From positions 62,001-126,000 of the forward strand of contig JBBCJI010000021.1 in the NCBI GenBank assembly GCA_037190845.1: DNA of 64,000 bases, written 5' to 3'. Of the stretch, positions 24,503 through 32,796 are shown piece by piece. The position numbers and the translations under genes were made by a program. Every line of letters starts with the position of its first letter. Positions within the stretch are counted from its first letter, which is position 1. The notes beneath the pieces are model-generated. The model was not told where the DNA came from. It made no database searches and worked only from the letters and a program-made list of their open reading frames with translations. The DNA comes from JBEBVQ01 sp037190845 (GTDB lineage: Bacteria; Bacteroidota; Bacteroidia; Chitinophagales; Chitinophagaceae).

Positions 24503-27094
24503 ATGAAGTCATTTTTCCTCACATTAATCATCAGCCTGCTATGCTTCTCACATGTTGATGCCTTTCGTTTTGAATGGGCTGTCCGGGCAGGGAATACGCT
24601 TACTTCCGGAAGTGTACCTTGCAGAGGATATGCAGTAGCCGTTGATGCAGCGGGTAATGTATATACGGTCGGCACAATGATGCGGACAGTAAACTTTAAT
24701 CCGGCCGGTACGCCAGCAACGAATCTGGCAGCAACCAGCAATTCCTATTCAGATGTTTTTATCTGGAAATTGAATGCCAGCGGAGCGCTTGTCTGGGCAA
24801 AGAAAATCGGAGGCAGCACAGCTCACGAGGATGCTTGGCATATCATGCTGGATTCGGAAGGGGGCATATATGTAGCGGGAAGATTCCGGGGAACCGTGAA
24901 TTTCAACCCTGCCGGCACACCTGCATCCAATATGACCGGCCCCACAGCCGGAATCGCCTGGAATGGCTTTGTTCTGAAGCTGAACAGCAACGGGGAATTT
25001 GCATGGGCCAGGCAAATTCCGTCCAGCGCCATGAGCCAGGCAAGAGCGCTGGCAATAGATCATAACGACAATATCTACGTGACAGGATTCTTTATCGGCA
25101 CGGCAGATTTAAATCCCGGCGGCGCCGGCGGAAGCATAACCGCATCCACTTCAAATACATACATACTCAAACTCCGGAAAAACAATGACTTCATGTGGGT
25201 CAAAACATTCACCAGCGCCGGGGAAAACATGGCACATCACCTGGCGCTGGACGCTCAGGCCAATGTATATACCACCGGACACTTCAGAGATGCGACCAAT
25301 TTCAATCCGGGTACCGGCACTCCGTTTAACATGACCCCTGCAGGAGCCAGAGACTTCTATATCTCCAAGCTGGATTCCAACGGTAATTTCGGCTGGGCCA
25401 AACAATTCAAAGGGGCCAACGCTACTACTCCCTATAATGGGATCTGGACACCCGGCGTGGAGCAATCACCACGTATAGTCGCAGATTCTGCCGGGAACGT
25501 ATATTACACAAATCATTTTGTGGGCACCATGGATCTGAATCCCGGCACAGCTAATTACTCGTTGACAGCTACCGGCGCCGGAAGAGATATATTTATTGTG
25601 AAATTAAACACCTCCGGCGATTTTGTTTGGGCCAGGAAAACAGTTGATGCGCTTGGAGGGCTGGCCGAAAGTAATGCCATAAGTGTGGATCGCTACGGTA
25701 ACATATTCAGCACCGGGTATTTCGGCACCGGCGCCGCCAACTTTGATCCAGGCGGTACTTTTCAACTTACCAGCAAAGGTTCGTTCGACATCTTCCTTTC
25801 CAAGCTGGATGCTAGTGGAAACTTTGTGTCCGCTGCTCAGATGGGAGGCGCCAACTGGGACGAAGCCAATCACGTACTCGTTCAGGACACTTCATTATAC
25901 CTCACCGGCAGGTTTTGGGACCGTGCAGACTTTGACCCTCACCCGGTTGACTCCTTTATGCTGAATATTTCCGGCACTCAGTACAATATATTCACCGTAA
26001 AACTGACAGACAAATGTCTTAAAACCGCTACGGAGCAACACACGACCTGCGGTTCCTTCACCTGGAAAGACGGCAACACTTACACCACCAGCAACAATAC
26101 GGCAACCGTCACCTTCAAAACAGCTACCGGATGCGACAGTGTCATTACACTCGACCTGACGATCACCCCTCCGCTTACCTCTACCGTACAGCATACAGCC
26201 TGCGATTCCTTCACATGGATAGATGGCAATACCTATACCGCCACCAGCAGCACGGCTGCCGACTCAACATTCAAAACAACGGACGGCTGCGACAGTATTG
26301 TTACCCTCGATCTGACGATCAACCACTCTTATCATACCACAGACCAGCACACAGCCTGTGACTCTTTTACCTGGATAGACGGCAATACCTATACTACCAG
26401 TAACAATACGGCAAGCGTAACGTTCCCTATGGCCGGTACGGCCTGCGACAGCAGCATCACACTGGACCTTACCATCAACTATACCGCGGAAACAACAGAC
26501 GAGATCGAAGCCTGCAAATCCTTCACATGGATAGACGGCAACACATACACTACTGATAATAATACGGCCATCTTTACTTTATCCACTGTTGACGGATGCG
26601 ACAGTATTGTTACACTAAACCTGTCAGTATTCCACCCCGAAGCCATCATTACGGTAAATCATTTTGAATTGGGCACTACACGAACCTTTGCCACCTATCA
26701 ATGGCTATTCAACGGAACAGATATACCCGGGGCTACACAAAGCACTTATGCAGTTGACACAAACGGCAATTACCAGGTAGCCGTGACAGATGAAAACGGA
26801 TGCACGGATACCTCTGACGTTTATCCGGTCAACAATGTTTCTGTTCATAAATATGGGAGCTACATAGCTACAAACATAAATATCTATCCGAATCCTGCCC
26901 GTGACGTCGTGTATATCAATAGCCCAGTAGTAGTGGATGCAATGCTGACCAGTGTAGACGGAAGAAGTATACTCCGGGTAAGTAATGCAAAAGAAATTCC
27001 CGTTACAGACCTTGCTAAGGGAATCTATTTCCTGCACATTCTGGACCCGGAAGGCCACCTGGTGATGACAGAAAAGATCATAGTACGTAATTAG
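24503..27094 (+). CDS. Secreted SBBP beta-propeller protein with Cys-rich 48-residue repeats and T9SS type A tail
   Basis: 863 residues from the ATG at 24503; an in-frame ATG at 24431 adds a non-signal-like leader and is rejected. Signal peptide 1-20 (MKSFFLTLIISLLCFSHVDA). Residues 25-520 carry repeated SBBP-type blades with phrases such as AVDAAGNVYTVG, NFNPAGTPA and DIFIVKLNTSG. Four repeats of about 48 residues follow, each with a CxSFTW...GCDSIVTLxLT pattern. The last 75 residues are a type A sorting domain (IYPNPARDVVYINSP, GIYFLHI). Predicted to be exported by T9SS to the cell surface. It is tandem with a close paralogue at 27209. Confidence 0.88.
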   Translation: MKSFFLTLIISLLCFSHVDAFRFEWAVRAGNTLTSGSVPCRGYAVAVDAAGNVYTVGTMMRTVNFNPAGTPATNLAATSNSYSDVFIWKLNASGALVWAKKIGGSTAHEDAWHIMLDSEGGIYVAGRFRGTVNFNPAGTPASNMTGPTAGIAWNGFVLKLNSNGEFAWARQIPSSAMSQARALAIDHNDNIYVTGFFIGTADLNPGGAGGSITASTSNTYILKLRKNNDFMWVKTFTSAGENMAHHLALDAQANVYTTGHFRDATNFNPGTGTPFNMTPAGARDFYISKLDSNGNFGWAKQFKGANATTPYNGIWTPGVEQSPRIVADSAGNVYYTNHFVGTMDLNPGTANYSLTATGAGRDIFIVKLNTSGDFVWARKTVDALGGLAESNAISVDRYGNIFSTGYFGTGAANFDPGGTFQLTSKGSFDIFLSKLDASGNFVSAAQMGGANWDEANHVLVQDTSLYLTGRFWDRADFDPHPVDSFMLNISGTQYNIFTVKLTDKCLKTATEQHTTCGSFTWKDGNTYTTSNNTATVTFKTATGCDSVITLDLTITPPLTSTVQHTACDSFTWIDGNTYTATSSTAADSTFKTTDGCDSIVTLDLTINHSYHTTDQHTACDSFTWIDGNTYTTSNNTASVTFPMAGTACDSSITLDLTINYTAETTDEIEACKSFTWIDGNTYTTDNNTAIFTLSTVDGCDSIVTLNLSVFHPEAIITVNHFELGTTRTFATYQWLFNGTDIPGATQSTYAVDTNGNYQVAVTDENGCTDTSDVYPVNNVSVHKYGSYIATNINIYPNPARDVVYINSPVVVDAMLTSVDGRSILRVSNAKEIPVTDLAKGIYFLHILDPEGHLVMTEKIIVRN

Positions 27095-27101
27095 CCGGAC
27101 A

Positions 27102-27132
27102 AAAAGCCCCGGCTCATAAAACCCGGGGCTTT
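27102..27132 (+). terminator. Terminator between the two SBBP genes
   Basis: AAGCCCCGG pairs with CCGGGGCTT around a 10-nt loop, followed by TCTAAAATT. It lies 8 bp beyond the first SBBP stop codon, so the paralogues may be separately transcribed or only partly read through. Confidence 0.78.
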
Positions 27133-27208
27133 CTAAAATTACCTAAATGAACGACTGCAGACAATTGCAGACAACATCATAGCGTAACCCATCATATACT
27201 TTTTCAGG

Positions 27209-29701
27209 ATGTTTTTGTTTACCACGCATACCAGGAGTGAAACATATCCGGCAATTTTTTTCTTGCCGGTTTTCTTCAGTGTTTTCATTTTCCTGTCTTT
27301 TATTCCGCGGGCAAGGGCCTTCAACCTGGACTGGGCCGTACGGGCAGGAAATACCTATCAGGGACTCGGAGCAACCCAATGTCGTGGTAATGCCGTAGCC
27401 GTGGATGCATCGGGCAATGTATATACCGTCGGTACATTTACCAGAACCGTCAACTTTAATCCCGCCGGTACACCTGCCGTAAATCTGACCTCTGCCAACA
27501 GTTCGTTTGCCGATGTATTCATATGGAAACTCAATGCCGCAGGAGCACTCGTATGGGTAAAAAAGATCGGCGGTAATACCGCCAATGAAGATGGATGGCA
27601 TATTCAGGTAGATTCCAAAGGAGATGTATATATTTCCGGCAGCTTCCGGGGAACAGTAAACTTTAATCCCGGATCAGGACCCGCATTCAATATGTCAGCG
27701 CCGGTAAACGGCTTTTTTTCATACAGTAACGGCTTTGTTCTGAAACTCAACAGCAGCGGAATTTTTGTCTGGGCCCGGCAGATATCTACTACCGATGTGA
27801 GTCAGGCAACAGCGCTCGCAGTAGACAAAAATGACAATATCTATATTACAGGATACTTTAACGGCTCCGGTGATTTAAACCCCGGCGGTAGCGGTGGCAG
27901 CATCGCTGCTATCGGTAATTCAGATGTGTTTACACTCAAGCTCAGAACCGACAACACTTTCGTATGGCTGAAAACATTTGGCGGTACAGGAGAAGACATG
28001 GGGCATCACCTGGCGCTGGATGCTCAGGCCAATATTTACCTAACCGGGCATTTCAGGGATGCCGCCGACTTTAACCCGGGATCAGGAACATTCAACATGA
28101 CTCCGCCCACAGGCGGCAGAGGCTATTTTATCTCCCGGCTGGACTCCAATGGTAATTTCAACTGGGCAAAACAATTCAACGGAACCACCGGCCATCCGCA
28201 TAACGGTATCTGGACACCGGGACTTGATCATTCGCCCCGTATCGCTGTTGACTCCGCCGGGAATGTACATTATGTTGGTTCATTTACAGGGTCCGTAGAT
28301 CTGGATCCCGGAACAGGCACACACATAGAAACGGCTACTGCAACCGGTCGGGACGTATTCATAGTCAAATTAAACGCTTCCGGAAATTTTGTCTGGGGGA
28401 GAAAAGCAGTGGATGCACTTGGCGGTCTTGCTGAAGGAAATTCTATAGATGTAGATCATGAAGGGGATGTGTACACGACAGGATATTTTGGGTCATCTGG
28501 TGCTGATTTCGATCCGGACACCGGGATCTTTCAGTTATCAGGCAAGGGTAATAACGATATATTCCTCTCCAGACTGGATGCCAACGGGAACTTTATATCG
28601 GCTGCTCAAATGGGAGGCATCGGACTGGATGAGGCAAACCATATCCTGGTACGGAACAACCACATATATCTCACGGGACGCTTTGGGCAGCCCGGCGACT
28701 ACAATCCACACCCGGTATATTCTTTACTGCTGACTCCGGAAGGAATCAACCAGAATCTATTCACCGTAAAACTACATTTCGCCTGTATTAAAGCTGCCGC
28801 AGACAAAATTACTACCTGTAACAACTCATACACCTGGATAAACGGACATACCTACACCGCAAGCAACGATACGGCTTTCGTCAGATTCACAACTGCTGCC
28901 GGATGCGACAGTTTTGTAGTGCTCAATCTGACCATCAACCCTGCATTTACCCTTACAGACCGGCATACAGCCTGCGATTCCTTCACATGGACAAACAATG
29001 GCATCACCTATACCGCCAGCAACAACACAGCTGCCATCCATTATACAACCATTTACGGATGTGACAGCTTAGTAACACTGAATCTCACCCTCAACCATAC
29101 AATACAGACAACAGACAAGATTAAAGCCTGCAATTCCTTTACATGGATAGACGGCAATACCTACACTGCGGACAATAATAGCGCCATATATACGCTATCC
29201 ACCGCTGCAGGATGCGACAGCATTGTCACCCTGGACCTCTCGGTTTTCCATCCGGAAGCCATTATTACCGTTAACCATACTGAATTGGGAACAACACAGA
29301 CTTTTACCACCTATCAATGGATATTGAACGGTAACGGTATTCCGGGAGCCACACAAAGCACTTATGTCGTTGACACTAACGGCATTTATCAGGTAGCCGT
29401 GACGGACGAAAACGGATGTACGGATACTTCTGACACTTATCAGGTCAACAACGTATCGGTTCATCAATATGGGAATGATATCATCAGGATATATCCGAAT
29501 CCCGTACGTGAGATCGTTTATATCAACAGCCCCCAACCCGTGGAGGCAACTCTGACAGGCGCCGACGGAAGGAGTCTGCTCCGGGTGAGTAACAGCAGGG
29601 AAATACCCGTTTCCGGACTTGCTGCCGGCGTGTATTTCCTCCATATCATGGACAGTAACGACACGTTGATAACAACGGAAAAACTCATCGTAACCGATTG
29701 A
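27209..29701 (+). CDS. Second SBBP beta-propeller protein, paralogue of the 24503 gene
   Basis: 830 residues. The signal segment is long (about 37 residues, hydrophobic IFFLPVFFSVFIFLSFI). A beta-propeller region follows with the same blade phrases (AVDASGNVYTVG, FNPAGTPAVNL, DVFIVKLNASG), then three CxSxTW/GCDSxVxLxLT repeats against four in the paralogue. A conserved joining domain (TYQWxxNGxxIPGATQSTY) leads to a type A sorting tail (IYPNPVREIVYINSP, GVYFLHIM). The strong resemblance in every domain indicates tandem duplication followed by loss or gain of a repeat. Predicted surface-exposed; ligand unknown. Confidence 0.88.
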   Translation: MFLFTTHTRSETYPAIFFLPVFFSVFIFLSFIPRARAFNLDWAVRAGNTYQGLGATQCRGNAVAVDASGNVYTVGTFTRTVNFNPAGTPAVNLTSANSSFADVFIWKLNAAGALVWVKKIGGNTANEDGWHIQVDSKGDVYISGSFRGTVNFNPGSGPAFNMSAPVNGFFSYSNGFVLKLNSSGIFVWARQISTTDVSQATALAVDKNDNIYITGYFNGSGDLNPGGSGGSIAAIGNSDVFTLKLRTDNTFVWLKTFGGTGEDMGHHLALDAQANIYLTGHFRDAADFNPGSGTFNMTPPTGGRGYFISRLDSNGNFNWAKQFNGTTGHPHNGIWTPGLDHSPRIAVDSAGNVHYVGSFTGSVDLDPGTGTHIETATATGRDVFIVKLNASGNFVWGRKAVDALGGLAEGNSIDVDHEGDVYTTGYFGSSGADFDPDTGIFQLSGKGNNDIFLSRLDANGNFISAAQMGGIGLDEANHILVRNNHIYLTGRFGQPGDYNPHPVYSLLLTPEGINQNLFTVKLHFACIKAAADKITTCNNSYTWINGHTYTASNDTAFVRFTTAAGCDSFVVLNLTINPAFTLTDRHTACDSFTWTNNGITYTASNNTAAIHYTTIYGCDSLVTLNLTLNHTIQTTDKIKACNSFTWIDGNTYTADNNSAIYTLSTAAGCDSIVTLDLSVFHPEAIITVNHTELGTTQTFTTYQWILNGNGIPGATQSTYVVDTNGIYQVAVTDENGCTDTSDTYQVNNVSVHQYGNDIIRIYPNPVREIVYINSPQPVEATLTGADGRSLLRVSNSREIPVSGLAAGVYFLHIMDSNDTLITTEKLIVTD

Positions 29702-29774
29702 TTACACACACATGATCAAACGAGCTATACGCATATTATTACCAGTACAACATTGCGATAAGTTTTTAATAATA

Positions 29775-30836
29775 ATGAAGTGCAAACGCATAATACGGTT
29801 CGTCCTCTTGTCATTATTCAGCAGTCCCTGCGTTATGGCACAGATTATAACAAACGCCGACGGATCTGCATTAATGACCCGGTATTGTAATGAAAACCAA
29901 ATTTTTCCGATAAAAGGCGAGCCATCAGGAGGAACGTTCTCCGGATGCGGAATATCCCAGCAGGATGGAGTATGGTATTTTAATCCTGTCGTGGCTGCAG
30001 AACAAACCGTTATTTTTCCTTACGAATGTCTTATATCTTACCAGGTTGACAACAATACAGTAGCTACAAGCTGGATGTTAATCTATAAACCGGTGGTCAT
30101 TACTCCTCCGATGCAGGATATTGCAACCTGCGATGGATCATTTGAATTGAGCATCGGCACTTCTTATACCGGGTATTACCAGTATGAGTGGTATCCTCCG
30201 GGGCCTATACATAATCCGGAGGCAAGCTCAACGACAGGATATATCGAATCAACACAAACATTTATCGTCACTGCCAGGGATGTATCCAGCGGCTGTACCG
30301 GCAGCGATACGGTAACGGTAATCAGGCATCCGATACCGGAAGTACAGGTGGTACAAGACAGTATTAATATTTCTGCCCGTGAAAAAGTGCAACTGGAAGC
30401 CGGCGGCGCGGATCATTATGTATGGTCTCCCTCTCTTTGGCTGAGCGATGCAGGTACGGCCCGGCCGTTTGCAGCACCGGAAATACCTATAACCTACCAG
30501 GTTGTAGGCTTCAATGAATTTGGCTGTTCGGATACCGCTACACTTCATATTCATATCCATGAAGACCTGTTTGTCCCCAATGCTTTTTCTCCAAATGGTG
30601 ATGGACTGAATGATGTATTCAAAGTAACCAACTTCGGATACCAGCGTATTGAAGCATACAAGATATTTAACCGATGGGGACAGCTTGTATATCAGACAGC
30701 CGACGGATCAAACGGATGGGACGGAACATTTAAAGGCAGGCAGGCAGATGTTGGCACTTATTATTACCTGATCGGGGTACGGTCAAGAGATGGCAATTAC
30801 CAGGAGTTCAGGGGAGATGTGCATCTGGTACGTTAG
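29775..30836 (+). CDS. Secreted protein with gliding-associated CHU_C (T9SS type B) tail
   Basis: 353 residues from the ATG at 29775, chosen because it opens directly on a signal peptide (FVLLSLFSSPCVMAQ). The body is beta-rich, with Ig-like segments (residues 40-265) containing DVSSGCTGSDTVTV and EFGCSDTATLHI. The last 85 residues are a CHU_C domain: FVPNAFSPNGDGLNDVF, FNRWGQLVYQT, GWDGTFKG, TYYYLIGV. Such domains direct export through T9SS with type B processing. It lies 73 bp after the second SBBP gene and is probably expressed with it. No enzymatic motif seen. Confidence 0.85.
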   Translation: MKCKRIIRFVLLSLFSSPCVMAQIITNADGSALMTRYCNENQIFPIKGEPSGGTFSGCGISQQDGVWYFNPVVAAEQTVIFPYECLISYQVDNNTVATSWMLIYKPVVITPPMQDIATCDGSFELSIGTSYTGYYQYEWYPPGPIHNPEASSTTGYIESTQTFIVTARDVSSGCTGSDTVTVIRHPIPEVQVVQDSINISAREKVQLEAGGADHYVWSPSLWLSDAGTARPFAAPEIPITYQVVGFNEFGCSDTATLHIHIHEDLFVPNAFSPNGDGLNDVFKVTNFGYQRIEAYKIFNRWGQLVYQTADGSNGWDGTFKGRQADVGTYYYLIGVRSRDGNYQEFRGDVHLVR

Positions 30837-30939
30837 TTAAATGGGAAAGGGGGCTTACGGTTTCCTGTTACTATTGCGGTTGTCCAATAACAACATTAAC
30901 ACCTTACACATGCATATAAAAGTCAGAATATTCAAATAA

Positions 30940-30973
30940 AAAGAGCGGAATCCTTACCGGATATCCGCTCTTT
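30940..30973. terminator. Bidirectional terminator between CHU_C gene and rplY
   Basis: AAAGAGCGGA (30940-30949) pairs with TCCGCTCTTT (30964-30973), with an inner ATCC/GGAT extension. A-rich before and T-rich after, it suits both the plus-strand CHU_C gene and the minus-strand rplY. Confidence 0.85.
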
Positions 30974-30994
30974 ATTTTGGGACTACTTACAAAG

Positions 30995-31588
30995 CTATTT
31001 CTTGCCCGCACTTGTTTTGGCTTCTTCGCTTTCTGCCTGACGTAATGCACGCGTCATTACAACAGATGCTATCGGAATACGGGGGGAGTTCATAACCTCC
31101 ATATTATCGGCTTTGACATCTTCCACACGGATGTTACCGTTAAGCTGCAGCTCTGTTATATCCACTTCGATATTCTCAGTAAGATATTTCGGATAAGTGC
31201 GCACTTTCAGCGTTTTAACCTTGATCTCAAGACGTCCGCCGTCTTTCACGCCCTGCGACTGCCCTGTAAACTTCAGGGGGAGATCCGCGATCACTTTTTT
31301 GTCATCTACCAGCTCCAGGAAGTCCACATGGCTCAGCTCGTCTGTTACGACATCAAACTGCAGGTCTTTCATGATCGTACGGTAGGTTTTACCGTCAACC
31401 GTGATCTCTGCCAACTGAAAATCCGGAGTGTACACCAACGGACGCAATGACATGGCCGGGGCTGTAAAATGGATCGTTTCCTTACCGCCATATATTACGG
31501 CAGGAACCTGTTCTTCAGAACGAAGTTGGCGCGTTGCTTTTTTGCCGAGTTCGCTTCTGATCTTTCCTTCGATTTGTACGCTTTTCAT
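30995..31588 (-). CDS. rplY: Ribosomal protein bL25 (Ctc/TL5 form)
   Basis: 197 residues from the ATG at 31588; 15 upstream in-frame codons lack conservation and are excluded. The N-terminal L25 beta-barrel (KSVQIEGKIRSELGKKATRQLR, then VPAVIYGG) binds 5S rRNA, and the C-terminal TL5 domain includes HVDFLEL, DLPLKFTGQSQGVKDGG and NIEVDITEL. It ends in a charged tail (EEAKTSAGKK). Role: large ribosomal subunit, 5S rRNA binding. It is located immediately downstream of prs, a common bacterial pairing. Confidence 0.95.
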   Translation of the reverse strand: MKSVQIEGKIRSELGKKATRQLRSEEQVPAVIYGGKETIHFTAPAMSLRPLVYTPDFQLAEITVDGKTYRTIMKDLQFDVVTDELSHVDFLELVDDKKVIADLPLKFTGQSQGVKDGGRLEIKVKTLKVRTYPKYLTENIEVDITELQLNGNIRVEDVKADNMEVMNSPRIPIASVVMTRALRQAESEEAKTSAGKK

Positions 31589-31742
31589 AAGCTTTTGTTT
31601 TTCTTCAGCTCCGGTCGTAAATCTGTCGAACATCCGGGCACTGAATGTTTTTTATTAATTGTTAAGGATCATAACGGCCTTGCCGGACAGATTTTTTTGT
31701 ATAAACAGACTTTATTTAATACAGCAAACGAAAACGCCTGCC

Positions 31743-32687
31743 TTATTTTTTATTACTATGAATAAACAATGAGTTAATTGACTTGTTCTCAAACGTGTTA
31801 CGGATCGCTACCGCAAAAAGATCAGCAGTAGATAATACCCGTATCTTTGAGCACTCCTGTTTCATCGGGATGGTATCACATACAACCAATTCCTCAAGCT
31901 CGGAGTTTTCAATATTTCCGTAAGCATTACCGCTCAGCACCGGATGGGTACAAAAAGCACGTACAGAAAGCGCTCCTTTTTCTTTCAGGATAGCAGCAGA
32001 TTTACAAAGCGTACCAGCCGTATCACATATATCGTCAATAAGAACTACATTCCTTCCCGTCACATCTCCGATCACCGTCATGGCAGCCACTTCATTGGCA
32101 CGCTTACGTTGCTTGTCGCAGATGACCATATCCACTTCAAAATACTTGGCCACTTCACGTACCCGGTTGGTGCTGCCCACATCAGGGGCCGCAAAGATAA
32201 GGTTTTCTATTTTTAATTGTTCAATATATGGAATAAAAATCGCAGAACTGTCCAGGTGATCCACCGGAATATCGAAAAAGCCCTGTATCTGAGGCGCATG
32301 GAGGTCCATCGTCATCACCCTGTCGGCGCCGGCAGTGGTCAGCAGGTTGGCAACCAGCTTGGATGCGATGGAAACACGGGGTTTATCTTTCCGGTCCTGA
32401 CGGGCATAGCCGTAATAAGGAATCACAGCAGTGATATAACCGGCTGATGCACGCCGGGCGGCATCAATCATCATCAGTAGTTCCATGAGATTGTCAGAAG
32501 GTGCAAAAGTGGATTGCACCAGGAACACATAATCCCCCCGGATAGATTCATTAAATACGGGCTGAAACTCTCCGTCGCTGAATTTCTGCGTGGAACAAAA
32601 ACCCAATCTCTTCCCGAAAGCGGAGGCGATTTTTTCGGCCAGGTAACTGGAACCCGTGCCGGTAAAGATTTTTACTGATGGCTGCAT
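31743..32687 (-). CDS. prs: Ribose-phosphate pyrophosphokinase
   Basis: 314 residues from the ATG at 32687. Hallmarks: KIFTGTGSSYLAEKIA at the N-terminus, FSDGEFQP, FAPSDNLMELLMMIDA, VIPYYGYARQDRK (ATP flexible loop), VMTMDLHAPQIQGFFDIPVDHL, and the PRPP-binding loop VVLIDDICDTAGTL. Role: makes PRPP from ribose-5-phosphate and ATP for nucleotide, His and Trp synthesis. The 22-codon upstream extension is rejected as not conserved. It precedes rplY by 154 bp, and a -7 element lies at 32709-32716. Confidence 0.96.
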   Translation of the reverse strand: MQPSVKIFTGTGSSYLAEKIASAFGKRLGFCSTQKFSDGEFQPVFNESIRGDYVFLVQSTFAPSDNLMELLMMIDAARRASAGYITAVIPYYGYARQDRKDKPRVSIASKLVANLLTTAGADRVMTMDLHAPQIQGFFDIPVDHLDSSAIFIPYIEQLKIENLIFAAPDVGSTNRVREVAKYFEVDMVICDKQRKRANEVAAMTVIGDVTGRNVVLIDDICDTAGTLCKSAAILKEKGALSVRAFCTHPVLSGNAYGNIENSELEELVVCDTIPMKQECSKIRVLSTADLFAVAIRNTFENKSINSLFIHSNKK

Positions 32688-32708
32688 GACTGATTGCGGA
32701 ATGAGGTG

Positions 32709-32716
32709 CAAAAATA
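32709..32716 (-). promoter_or_regulatory. Predicted prs promoter (-7 element TATTTTTG)
   Basis: On the minus strand TATTTTTGCACC fits TAnnTTTG and lies 21 nt upstream of the prs ATG. The -33 half is not clear (TTTC at roughly the right spacing). Confidence 0.55.
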
Positions 32717-32796
32717 GACAAAGGAAAGAAAGTTTCTGACCTGTTTTATGCACATTTCCACCTCACATAAAGCGCTGCACTCAATTTTCCATACCA

